Translations under genes and position numbers: made by a program
Part shown: positions 14,679 through 23,095 of the stretch, piece by piece
Numbering within the stretch: the stretch's first letter is position 1
How the letters are laid out: each line of letters opens with the position of its first letter
The notes under the pieces: model-generated
What the model was told of the DNA's origin: nothing
The model's database searches: none
The model's input: the letters and a program-made list of their open reading frames with translations, nothing else
Source of the DNA: FCB group bacterium
GTDB taxonomy: Bacteria; Zixibacteria; MSB-5A5; GN15; JAAZOE01
DNA: 53,453 bases
NCBI GenBank assembly: GCA_024231695.1
Contig: JAAEQF010000145.1
Coordinates: 1 to 53,453 of the forward strand
Direction: 5' to 3'

Positions 14679-16916
14679 ATGAAAATACCCATCCTCTCCC
14701 GATGGTTGGATAACCGTAAATTTGCCGGTGAGTTAGAAAAACTACCGGACGATATACGTCGATTTATCCGGTCGTCGTTGCCTAAATTTACGTCGTTTGA
14801 ACGCGGTCTTGCTACGCCGTCGAATTATCTGGCGTTAATCCGTGAATATAGCGGCTGGGCATATGCGTGTGCCAATCGTAATGCCGACGCGGTAGCGGCC
14901 AATCCGTTACGGTTATATCGCGGCGTGCCGCGTGGCAGTCAAAAGATAAGGCGGAGCGTGCCGGTCCGAGCGGTATCGAAAGCGACTAAGGATAGGTTCT
15001 TCAGTGAACCAAAATTAATACCGCATATGAATAAGGCGGTGGACGTTGAGGAGGTGTTGTCTCATCCGTGGCTAAACTTATCAACCGAGGTGAATCAATT
15101 CTTAAACGGATTTAGTTTGCGGGGGTTGACGCAGTTATACAAGCAAGTAACCGGCAACGCTTATTGGTTAGTACCCAAAGACCAAAACGGTGTACCGGAA
15201 TCCATATGGGTTATGCCCGCCCAGCATGTTCGCATCCTTCCCGACCTCGACAAATTTATTAAGGGTTATGTTTACGGGGCCGAACCGTCTAACCAGGAGA
15301 TATTTGAACCGGAAGATGTAGTACACTTCAAATACCCATCGGTTAAGTCGATGTATTATGGCTTAGGCCCGATGGAGGCGTCGTATTTGGCAGTTACGTT
15401 AAACGCTGACTTCGATGAGTTTGAGCGGGCGGTGTTAGATAACGGGGCAGTTATCCCGTTTGTGTTGGGGACCGAGGAGTTTATCAATGACACGTCTATT
15501 GAGCGGCAACGTAAAGAGTTAATGCGTTTGCATGGTGGATTCCATAACGCCGGTAAATTCGCTATCCTACATAGTGGCTTAAAGCCGTTGCCGTTGGCGT
15601 GGAAGCCGACCGATATAAACTATGAGAAGGGTATGTCCTCGACGATGCAAAAGATATTCGGCATCTTTGGTGTACCCATATCGAAGGTTACAGAGAATAG
15701 TACGCGTGCCCATGCCGAGGCCGCCAATCGCACCTATATGGCCGATACAATTAATCCGCTGGTTATCGACGAGGCGGATATGATTAATCAAAATATTCTG
15801 CCGTGTTATGATGAGAAATTGTTTGTTGCTCCCGATAACCCGGTTCCTGAAGACAAGGAATTTCAACTTAAAAAACAAACGGAGCGGCAAAAGGGCGGGG
15901 CGTTAACCATTAATGAGATACGCGAGATTGACGGGTTAGAGCCGGTGGTTGATGGTGATACGGTTTTAGTATTAGGTACGTATAAACCGCTGGATAAAAT
16001 AATCAATCCGCCCGAACCGGTATTGCCGCCAGGTTTCGGCGGCGACGGTTCTGATGTTGCAAGCGAATCAGATGCCGACGATGAAAAATCAATACACCAA
16101 CGCAGTCATATTTATAAAACCTTGACTGATACTACCGATGTTGATGAGTTGGCTAAAATAGAACGCGATATGGAGCGGGCGGCGTTAGGTTGGTTTGCGG
16201 CGACTACGGTTATCGTTATGCCGTTTATTAATCAGTTTACTACATCCAGCGTTGCCGCTTATGAAGCCGCAACGATTAATGCGTGGGTGGAAGTTGAAGC
16301 GTCCGGTATCGCCTCGTTAGGACCGCAAATAGTACGGTCGTTAAATGCCGGGGGTAAATTTGGGGCGGCACAACTACCGGCGGCGGTATCACAACCGATC
16401 ATCGGTCCGACCTCGGCGGTAGAGTGGGCTAAACAACATGCGGCCAAACGGATTACTACGATTACCAAGAACACCGAGGAAGTGGTACGCGGGATAGTTG
16501 CCGATGGTTTATCGACCGGCAAAACCCATATTAAGATTGCCTCGGAAATACGCGGCAACATTGGACTTAATAAAAAACAGTGGGAGGAAATGAAACGATT
16601 CAAGGTCGGACATCCCGATAAAAACGGCAAACCCACCAGGCCGATTCCTAAGCGTAAAGAAATTGGTGATCTTTATAAAAAGAAACAACGCGAGCGGGCT
16701 AATATGATTTCTCGAACCGAAACCTCTCAGGCAATGAATGAGGGGTCGGTTAATACTTACAAACAAGCGGGTATAGTTAAGGTCGAATGGAACGCGGCCC
16801 CAGACGCATGTGCAATATGCCTGCCGTATCATGGACAGAAATTCCCTATAGATTCAAAGCCGGAACTGCCGTTTCATCCGAACTGTCGATGTAGTTGGTT
16901 GCCGGTAACAGATTAA
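14679..16916 (+). CDS. Portal protein fused to MuF-like head morphogenesis domain
   Basis: 745 residues. Residues 1 to about 430 are an HK97/SPP1-type portal (AYACANRNADAVAANPLRLY, WVMPAQHVRILPD, DVVHFKYPSVKSMYYGLGP, MSSTMQKIFGIFGVP), which forms the dodecameric DNA channel. After a Pro/Asp-rich linker (about 440-480), the C-terminal region ends with MISRTETSQAMNEGS and DACAICLPYHGQ ... FHPNCRCSWLP, the signature of Mu gpF-like minor head proteins. Usually these are two genes; here they are one open frame with no internal frameshift visible. Confidence 0.88.
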   Translation: MKIPILSRWLDNRKFAGELEKLPDDIRRFIRSSLPKFTSFERGLATPSNYLALIREYSGWAYACANRNADAVAANPLRLYRGVPRGSQKIRRSVPVRAVSKATKDRFFSEPKLIPHMNKAVDVEEVLSHPWLNLSTEVNQFLNGFSLRGLTQLYKQVTGNAYWLVPKDQNGVPESIWVMPAQHVRILPDLDKFIKGYVYGAEPSNQEIFEPEDVVHFKYPSVKSMYYGLGPMEASYLAVTLNADFDEFERAVLDNGAVIPFVLGTEEFINDTSIERQRKELMRLHGGFHNAGKFAILHSGLKPLPLAWKPTDINYEKGMSSTMQKIFGIFGVPISKVTENSTRAHAEAANRTYMADTINPLVIDEADMINQNILPCYDEKLFVAPDNPVPEDKEFQLKKQTERQKGGALTINEIREIDGLEPVVDGDTVLVLGTYKPLDKIINPPEPVLPPGFGGDGSDVASESDADDEKSIHQRSHIYKTLTDTTDVDELAKIERDMERAALGWFAATTVIVMPFINQFTTSSVAAYEAATINAWVEVEASGIASLGPQIVRSLNAGGKFGAAQLPAAVSQPIIGPTSAVEWAKQHAAKRITTITKNTEEVVRGIVADGLSTGKTHIKIASEIRGNIGLNKKQWEEMKRFKVGHPDKNGKPTRPIPKRKEIGDLYKKKQRERANMISRTETSQAMNEGSVNTYKQAGIVKVEWNAAPDACAICLPYHGQKFPIDSKPELPFHPNCRCSWLPVTD

Positions 16917-16933
16917 TTTTACAGGAGAGTGAT

Positions 16934-17140
16934 ATGAAAGATTTAATGTTGGCATTTGGTATGCCGGGAACGTGGGAGTTGTGTGTAATTGCGTTGATTG
17001 CGTTATTGTTGTTCGGCACACGATTGCCGAAAATAGCAAGGGGGCTAGGGCAAAGCGTAGTCGAATTACGTAAGGGGTTTAGGGAGGTTGAAGATGGGGC
17101 CAAGGAAATCGAGAAGGAGTTAAGCGATGGAAAGGCGTAA
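16934..17140 (+). CDS. TatA/TatB-like twin-arginine translocase protein
   Basis: 68 residues from ATG 16934, with SD ACAGGAGAG directly upstream. Sequence follows the TatA family closely: GMPGTWELCVIALIALLLFGTRLPKIARGLG, i.e. G..E...I...LLLFG...LP..aR.LG. It has a single membrane helix (about 15-27), the FG hinge (27-28), then an amphipathic helix and a charged tail (LRKGFREVEDGAKEIEKE). In bacteria TatA oligomers form the passage for folded Tat substrates. The next gene starts 14 bases before its stop and encodes a protein with a twin-arginine signal. Acquisition from a bacterial host is likely; the TatA call is strong, its role in the phage is inferred. Confidence 0.85.
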   Translation: MKDLMLAFGMPGTWELCVIALIALLLFGTRLPKIARGLGQSVVELRKGFREVEDGAKEIEKELSDGKA

Positions 17141-17474
17141 TTTTCTAAAGGGGATGGCTGGTGTTAGTGCCGGGATTGTCGCGACGGTATTAGGTGGCAA
17201 AAAAGTAGAAGCAAAAAACATTCCCGGCGAGATATTAGAGTTAAAGTCAGACCCGCAAGCGAGCGATTTTAACAACGCCCAAGAGTGGCTTGACTGGAAA
17301 CGGTCGCAACCGAGCGAACATGGCGATATGGACCCCGGCATATTGTCTCGTATGGATGAACTTAAAGAATCAGAATCCGACGCATCGGCATCTATGTCGA
17401 TAAAAGAACACGATGCGTATTATGGTGTAATATCTTCTGATTGCTGCACAACAGGTAGTAATCTATTTGGATGA
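17127..17474 (+). CDS. Twin-arginine-signal exported protein (115 aa)
   Basis: SD AAGGAG before ATG 17127. N-terminus MERRNFLKGMAGVSAG carries R3-R4-N-F6-L7-K8, a near-perfect Tat motif ((S/T)RRxFLK), followed by a mildly hydrophobic stretch (about 9-24) and a possible cleavage site after V27-E28-A29. The mature part (about 86 residues) is polar, with ASDFNNAQEWLDWKRSQP and an unusual C-terminal CC pair (SSDCCTTGSNLFG). No known family. Coding immediately after, and overlapping, the TatA-like gene, so it is the natural candidate substrate. Confidence 0.75.
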   Translation: MERRNFLKGMAGVSAGIVATVLGGKKVEAKNIPGEILELKSDPQASDFNNAQEWLDWKRSQPSEHGDMDPGILSRMDELKESESDASASMSIKEHDAYYGVISSDCCTTGSNLFG

Positions 17475-17488
17475 ATCTGGAGTAAAAT

Positions 17489-18697
17489 ATGGCTATTAAA
17501 TATAGCAAAGTAGAACAGTCAACTGTAGAAGTGATCCGAGAGCAAATGAGCGACAAGGATTATACTAACCCTGAATCAATGGCAGGGTTTACCCGTAAAA
17601 CTTATGCGGGAAAGGCGTCTGCCGATTTGGCTGTTAAAGATGGGGCCAGGGAATTTATAGCCAAAATTACGACCGGTGTTCGCGACCGAGATAATGAGAT
17701 TGTAAACCCGGACGGCATCGACTTTTCGCAGTTTAGAAAAAACCCGGTGATACTATGGGCACATAATTACATTGAGCCGCCTATCGGTAAGGCCGTATGG
17801 ATTAAGCCGTGGAAAGAAGGCCGCGACAAAAAAGGGTATCTATCTATGGGGCGTGTTGCCCAGGGCAGCACTAAGGCTCAAGAGATATTTAACCTAATGC
17901 AAGAGGGTGTAATTAATACGGTGTCAATTGGCTTTATCTCGATTGCCGGTCATTCGCCGACCGATGAAGATGTCAAAAAGGATAAATCGCTTAAGGGTGT
18001 CCGGTATATCCATGATAAAGTAATGATGCTGGAATATTCGCTAGTTAATGTGCCAGCTAACCCCGAAGCTACAATCGACGCGGTGAGTAAAGGCGATTTA
18101 ACCATGTCGGTGGAGATGCAAAAAGACCTCAAGATTCACACGCCGATAACTACCGTAATAACCGATAAAAAAGCATTGCCACATATTGAAACGCCTATCG
18201 ATGGGATAGAATCTGGATGGTCTTTAACCGAAGAGAGGTCCGGGGCTAATACCGAAAATTTAATGTCAATGTCGGCGTGGGCTGATACCGATAATTTAAC
18301 CGACATAAATTCATATAAGTTTATTCATCACCGGTCATCGGTTAGCAATCCGCTTGTTTGGTTGGGCCTAGTCGAGTCAATGTCAAAATTACAAACAGGG
18401 GCGGTATCAATTCCCGAACAGGATAGGCATGGGGTATATAAACACTTGGCAAAACATTACGAGGAATTCGGCAAGGTTCCTCCTGACTTTATATTAAAAC
18501 CAAAGGCTATTAAACAGTCGGCAGTTAAGCAGGCCCCTACGGTTACCACTAGGGAGATTGTGACGGCCAATCCGACAATTAAACGGCCAACAATAAATAC
18601 TAATGATGTAATCCCGGTAAAACGGGTTATAGACACCGAAAAACTTGCGGCTGATGCCGCAGAGGATTTCGAGACTACATATCTGGGTCGCGTATAA
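17489..18697 (+). CDS. HK97-type prohead protease (with long C-terminal extension)
   Basis: 402 residues. The first ~200 are the serine protease: FIAKITTGVRDRDNEIVNPDGIDFSQF, ILWAHNY with H92, VINTVSIGF with catalytic S146, and the C-terminal EYSLVNVPANPEAT. It cleaves capsid delta domains during maturation. A further ~200 residues, including EQDRHGVYKHLAKHYEEFGKVPP, are not part of the minimal protease; this piece could act as scaffold or be an additional head protein. The usual order protease then capsid is kept. Confidence 0.92.
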   Translation: MAIKYSKVEQSTVEVIREQMSDKDYTNPESMAGFTRKTYAGKASADLAVKDGAREFIAKITTGVRDRDNEIVNPDGIDFSQFRKNPVILWAHNYIEPPIGKAVWIKPWKEGRDKKGYLSMGRVAQGSTKAQEIFNLMQEGVINTVSIGFISIAGHSPTDEDVKKDKSLKGVRYIHDKVMMLEYSLVNVPANPEATIDAVSKGDLTMSVEMQKDLKIHTPITTVITDKKALPHIETPIDGIESGWSLTEERSGANTENLMSMSAWADTDNLTDINSYKFIHHRSSVSNPLVWLGLVESMSKLQTGAVSIPEQDRHGVYKHLAKHYEEFGKVPPDFILKPKAIKQSAVKQAPTVTTREIVTANPTIKRPTINTNDVIPVKRVIDTEKLAADAAEDFETTYLGRV

Positions 18698-18727
18698 GGC
18701 CCAAACTTTACGGTTGCTGCTCTGGGG

Positions 18728-18798
18728 ATGGACGCCAGCCATGCGATACATCGTCGCTGCTCATTTGAGGACGGGCGATAGACATGGACGCCAGCCAT
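18728..18798. repeat. 15-bp direct repeat upstream of the capsid gene
   Basis: ATGGACGCCAGCCAT occurs at 18728-18742 and 18784-18798; a further GAGGACGG follows each copy at different distances. Lies in the 161-base gap between protease and capsid genes. Could be a binding site or a trace of duplication; no stop-to-start reading frame is supported here. Confidence 0.7.
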
Positions 18799-18858
18799 TT
18801 ACGAGGACGGACTAAAAAGTCTGAACAACTAAAATCCCTAAACTTTAAGGAGTGATCT

Positions 18859-20289
18859 ATGATTACAATTAAAGTGGTAGGCGAGAACGGTTGGCAAAAT
18901 GGTGAAGATTTATTCCCGAAGGGCCATGTATTGGACTTGGATTGTGAACAAGAACGCATACAGGCTTACATCGACGAAAAAATCATAGAGATTGTTAATC
19001 CTGAAGTTAAGATACTTGAAGATGATGCCGACAAAAAGCAACAGGATTTAATCAATCTCACCACCGAGTCAATGGTTCGTGCCTTAAAAAAGGCTCAACC
19101 CAAGGCGATACCGTTTGACGTTAAAGACCGGGTTGAAGACGATCCTAAGGGCGGCTTTTCTTGTCTAGCTGAATTTGCTCAAAAAGTTTTCATCGTTGGA
19201 CAAGATCCCGGTGCGAATACCAGCACCCACAAAGCGATGCGAGAGTATCAAGCTCGCAGTGAAGATAAAGCCAAGAAAGCATGGACCGGTAAAACTACCG
19301 GACACATGGCCGAGTCCGACCCCGAACAGGGCGGATATTTGGTCCCGACCGAGTTTTCGGCGTCGCTCTTGGAGCGGTCGCTTGAAGCTTCGGTTGTTAG
19401 GCCGCGAGCGAGATTCGTGCCGATGAATACTAACTCGGTTCGGATACCGGCCCTGGTCGATTACGATCATCGGCCTGCCGGCGATGGTATGTTTGGTGCT
19501 TTAGACATCAAGCGTCCCGCCGAAGCCGGTCAAAAGAATCCTTCCAAACCCAAATTTGAACGTGTTCAGTTGACACTACATAAGACCGTGCTGCTGACTT
19601 ACGTTTCGGATGAGTTAATGGAAGATTCACCGATTTCTATCGAGCCGCTTTTGACTGATTTATTCGGTCAGACGTTAGCTTGGCATGAAGATAACGACTT
19701 CATCAATGGTACTGGGGCAAACATGCCGCTAGGTATTATGAATTCGCCTTGTCTGATTACCGAGACACGTCAAGGGTGCGGTATCAGTTATCTTGATCTG
19801 GTTAACATGTGGAGTTCGATGTACCCCAGCGGTCATCAACGGGCCGTTTGGCTTATCAGTCCTTCCACGTTGCCGGACCTAATGACTGCTTGTGTTCATT
19901 GTTTAGATTCTGATTGCAGCGACATCTCGACTTCGCACACCCCGATATATGTTGCTGGCGACCCTGCCAATGCTGCGGTTTCGCCTTACGGTACAGTCTT
20001 TGGCCGCCCGGTGATTATTACCGAGCATTGCCAAGCCGCGAGAACGACCGGCGATATTATCTTGGCTGATTTCAGTCAGTATCTTGTCGGCGGTAAAGCG
20101 GGTCGAACTGGTCCGGTGATGGACAAGTCCATTCACCTTAAGTTTGATTACGACGAAACTGCTTTCAGGGCCGTCATGCGTTATGACGGGCAGCCCTGGT
20201 GGTCTGAACCATTAACCCCGAAATACCCAACTGGCGGAAGTGATAACACCGACGAATTGTCGCCGTTCATCGCTCTCTCGACCCAGTAA
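18859..20289 (+). CDS. Major capsid protein, HK97 fold
   Basis: 476 residues, SD AAGGAG 8 bases before ATG 18859. Residues 1 to about 110 are charged and partly helical, the place of the delta scaffold. From there the HK97 pattern follows: EQGGYLVPTEFSASLLERSLEASVVRPRARFVPMN, DHRPAGDGM, KPKFERVQLTLHKTVLLTYVSDELMED, AWHEDNDFINGTGANMPLGIM, and a C-terminal YDETAFRAVMRYDGQPWW. Forms the icosahedral shell. Codon use is like the neighbours. Confidence 0.93.
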   Translation: MITIKVVGENGWQNGEDLFPKGHVLDLDCEQERIQAYIDEKIIEIVNPEVKILEDDADKKQQDLINLTTESMVRALKKAQPKAIPFDVKDRVEDDPKGGFSCLAEFAQKVFIVGQDPGANTSTHKAMREYQARSEDKAKKAWTGKTTGHMAESDPEQGGYLVPTEFSASLLERSLEASVVRPRARFVPMNTNSVRIPALVDYDHRPAGDGMFGALDIKRPAEAGQKNPSKPKFERVQLTLHKTVLLTYVSDELMEDSPISIEPLLTDLFGQTLAWHEDNDFINGTGANMPLGIMNSPCLITETRQGCGISYLDLVNMWSSMYPSGHQRAVWLISPSTLPDLMTACVHCLDSDCSDISTSHTPIYVAGDPANAAVSPYGTVFGRPVIITEHCQAARTTGDIILADFSQYLVGGKAGRTGPVMDKSIHLKFDYDETAFRAVMRYDGQPWWSEPLTPKYPTGGSDNTDELSPFIALSTQ

Positions 20290-20307
20290 GAAAGGTGGTT
20301 TTATACT

Positions 20308-20898
20308 ATGAGACAATTAGGACCTATTCATATTGTTCAAGGTTTCCCGCCTTACGATCTTAAAGCGGGTAATTCACAGGGTGCCGGTTCGACAACTGAG
20401 AGCCGGACGATTAGCCTCAAGAATTACGATCACGTAATGTGTTTGTTTAATTGGGGCGACACACGGGCGGACGCTGATGCGGTTATCAACTTTTGGGCCT
20501 GCTCCAATATCGCCGGGGCGAATGCCGCCGCGATAGATTCTTTTCAATTCCGCAAAGCCCAAGTTGCAATGGCGACCGTTTCGGATTTAGCCGGGGATAC
20601 GTGGTCAACTTACGAGTTGATGACCGATAACACCTCTGATTTACACCTATCTGATATGGCTATATCTGACGCGTGGAATCCTAACGATTCCGACGCCGAT
20701 TCGATTAACCAGGGCATGACGCTGGTTGAGTTTGACGCTGCGGACATTTACAATGCCGCCGACGATGGTGTGGATCGTGACTGTTTTTATGTTACGATTT
20801 CCGACACGACGGCCTCGGCGTTGTGTGCCTTGCAATTCCTTTTGTTAAAAGACAACCGTTATCAGAAGGAAGTCCCACCCACCGCGATTACCAATTAA
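20308..20898 (+). CDS. Putative head-associated structural protein (196 aa)
   Basis: Directly follows the capsid gene with a GAAAGG SD. Beta-rich, acidic, no signal peptide: GSTTESRTISLKNYDHVMCLFNWG, FLLLKDNRYQKEV. Place and composition fit a capsid decoration/cement protein or a small head fibre. No family recognised with certainty. Confidence 0.55.
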   Translation: MRQLGPIHIVQGFPPYDLKAGNSQGAGSTTESRTISLKNYDHVMCLFNWGDTRADADAVINFWACSNIAGANAAAIDSFQFRKAQVAMATVSDLAGDTWSTYELMTDNTSDLHLSDMAISDAWNPNDSDADSINQGMTLVEFDAADIYNAADDGVDRDCFYVTISDTTASALCALQFLLLKDNRYQKEVPPTAITN

Positions 20899-20920
20899 TT
20901 TGTTGGCAACAACTTTGTTT

Positions 20921-20962
20921 ATATCGGTACGGCCCGTCGAGGGGGCGGGCCTGCCGATTTAT
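20921..20962 (+). terminator. Long hairpin after head genes
   Basis: Outer arm ATATCGG with CCGAT(T)TAT, inner arm GGCCCG/CGGGCC. No U run follows. Placed after the capsid and decoration genes and before the glycosylation cassette; a terminator or processing site is likely. The 167-base gap 20899-21065 holds nothing else I can support apart from the SD of the next gene. Confidence 0.5.
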
Positions 20963-21065
20963 ATCTCGGTTAGTGTAATTGTAACACGCCCTAGTTATTA
21001 GGGAGATGTCGGGTCAAAACCGTCACCGGGCCTTAATTCAACAATTTCTAACGGAAAGAGAGATT

Positions 21066-22253
21066 ATGAAAGTAGCACATTTCAGCCGATTTGCTCCGAA
21101 TCTATCCGGGCAGTACGGCACGGTAAAGGATTTGATTAAGGCCGAGCGTGAACAGGGAATAGACGCCCGGTTGATTGCGGTTACTAGTTCGCCGGGCGTT
21201 GAATTTACCCATGCGAAAATCTATACCGACGAATGGCTGACCACCGAGAAAATGGAATGGGCCGAGGAGGCCGATGTTTTAGTGCGGCATGTTCTAGTCC
21301 CGCAGAAATACATGTACTCCGGCAAACAGCCGAAAGTTATGTGTTTGCATGGCCGACCGGAAAACTCGTTTCTGTTGGGTGTCTATACCCCGAACGATGT
21401 TTATCGCACAATCTATTCTGAACGCGACGTATGGGATAGTTTTGTTTCATTTTGGGACGAACACATATTCCATTGGTCGCGGCTCCTTGACAAGTCAAAA
21501 TTGCATTATGTACCTGCGATGTGCGACCTGGAAAAGTTTCGCCCGGAAGGTCCGAAACGGGACTTCGGTGAAAATTCCGGGTCGCCTAACATCGTAATTG
21601 TTGACCAGTGGCGGGAAGATACGACGCCATATAATGTCTTGCACGCGGCGTTGTTGTTTCAAGAGAAATATTGCCCGACCGCGAAGGTTCACGTTTACGG
21701 TATCCGCAAAAACGACGCGGTAATGAACATGACTAAATGGCTGGACGAGGGCGGTGGTTTCGGCGACCGCAAGGGGACTATATCCAAGATGGTCGAGACT
21801 TATCGGGCCGCCGATATGGTGGTAACGCCTCATGTAATTGCTACTCGTGTTATTCGCGAGGCGATGGCGTGTGGTACGCCGATAGTCGCCGGGGGCGATT
21901 GCCCTTATACGCAATACGGGGCTGACCCGCGAAACATAATAGCCTATGCTGATGAGATTAAGCGATTGTGGGATGACATTCAAGCTAAGAAGCCACACAC
22001 AGAATCGGAATGTTTAGTGGCAAAGGCGGCCAACCTGTTTAATTTAGAGCAAACCGGCGTTGCCATGAAAAAAGTGCTTGAGTCCGCCGTTGCTAATCAC
22101 AAGCCGGAATCAAAAGAGTACGCCGAGCGATTAGAAAGCAGCCGGGCGGCACGCCGCCGGGCAAAAAAAGCCGAGTTGAAGCAACTACAAAAAGGCATGG
22201 TCAAACAGCATTTTGCCGCCGCTAATATGCCGACCGGAGGTGGACAAGGATGA
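21066..22253 (+). CDS. GT-B glycosyltransferase (family 4-like)
   Basis: 395 residues from ATG 21066, chosen for the SD GGAAAGAGAGA; the longer opening at 21006 has none. N-terminal domain begins MKVAHFSRFAPNLSGQYGTVKDLIKAE; the C-terminal Rossmann domain has ADMVVTPHVIATRVIREAMACGTPIVAGG, the E-x7-E-like donor-binding pattern of GT4 enzymes. Uses NDP-sugar; acceptor unknown. The C-terminal ~50 residues (RLESSRAARRRAKKAELKQ) are a basic coiled coil that could tether it to the virion or to the Ser-rich protein. First gene of the cassette and overlaps the next. Confidence 0.85.
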   Translation: MKVAHFSRFAPNLSGQYGTVKDLIKAEREQGIDARLIAVTSSPGVEFTHAKIYTDEWLTTEKMEWAEEADVLVRHVLVPQKYMYSGKQPKVMCLHGRPENSFLLGVYTPNDVYRTIYSERDVWDSFVSFWDEHIFHWSRLLDKSKLHYVPAMCDLEKFRPEGPKRDFGENSGSPNIVIVDQWREDTTPYNVLHAALLFQEKYCPTAKVHVYGIRKNDAVMNMTKWLDEGGGFGDRKGTISKMVETYRAADMVVTPHVIATRVIREAMACGTPIVAGGDCPYTQYGADPRNIIAYADEIKRLWDDIQAKKPHTESECLVAKAANLFNLEQTGVAMKKVLESAVANHKPESKEYAERLESSRAARRRAKKAELKQLQKGMVKQHFAAANMPTGGGQG

Positions 22254-23095
22254 AACCCCTACGATTTTTAACCTGCGTATATGGCGACGATTTTGCCGAC
22301 TACCTATTTGTACTATTGAATAGCATAGACGAGGTTTACGGTAGCGATGCCCAGCCGATTATATACTACGATGATTTATCGTTGGATGTCACTAAAGAGA
22401 TTAAACGCAAGTCTCCGCGGGCCAAATTATATTATTATAACTTGAAGCAACGCGGACTAAATATACAAATCGAAGACGGCGTCAAAGGGCATCAGCAGCA
22501 AATTGCTATCGAGCGGTTTTTTATGACCGCCGGGGTTAACGATGCCCTGGATGGCCCGATGGTTGTCCTGGATTGCGACATGTTGATTCGTAAACGATTC
22601 GACGAACATATCCCGGACCCAACCAACTTTGATATAATGTTTACGTATAAAACCGAGCCGGGCGAGACGTTTCATTGGCCGGTAAACTGCGGCATACAAT
22701 ATGTTATTAATTCCGATAAGGTCCGGGCGTTTTATAATCGCTGGCAAAAAGAAGTTGACGGGTTAGTTCCATATTTCAACGGGGGTCATTACCGCAAATG
22801 GGGCGGCATCCAGCAGACCGTATTTGGTCGGATGATAGACACCCGCAATTCGATTGATTATATGAATCCCAACGGATTTGTTCGTGACGGTTGCGTGTTG
22901 CGTGGTGTGCCGTGTAAGTATATGAATGAGGCGAGGCGGACGGCGAATTTTGAGGATGCCTGTGTGGTTCATTATAAAGGTCCGTGGCGGAAAGTATTAC
23001 GAGAGCGGAAGTTTAATCTTGATATTATGCGTACTGACGGCGGGGCGATGTACGATTTATGGACCGGACATTTGGAAAGGTGGAATGAACGATGA
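22250..23095 (+). CDS. GT-A glycosyltransferase (family 8-like)
   Basis: 281 residues. Starts RFLTCVYGDDFADYLFVLLNSI; the donor-metal motif is DxD in MVVLDCDMLIRK (about 105-108). The middle has PVNCGIQYVINSDKV and NGGHYRKWGGIQQT, which resemble GT8/nucleotide-diphospho-sugar transferases (GN.G....N...). Cytoplasmic, soluble. ATGA-type overlaps on both sides place it in one operon with the GT-B enzyme. Confidence 0.75.
   Translation: MKPLRFLTCVYGDDFADYLFVLLNSIDEVYGSDAQPIIYYDDLSLDVTKEIKRKSPRAKLYYYNLKQRGLNIQIEDGVKGHQQQIAIERFFMTAGVNDALDGPMVVLDCDMLIRKRFDEHIPDPTNFDIMFTYKTEPGETFHWPVNCGIQYVINSDKVRAFYNRWQKEVDGLVPYFNGGHYRKWGGIQQTVFGRMIDTRNSIDYMNPNGFVRDGCVLRGVPCKYMNEARRTANFEDACVVHYKGPWRKVLRERKFNLDIMRTDGGAMYDLWTGHLERWNER

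Noticed and set aside
19165-19470. Minus-strand frame inside the capsid gene
   Set aside because: Overlaps a strongly supported capsid gene and has no start signal.
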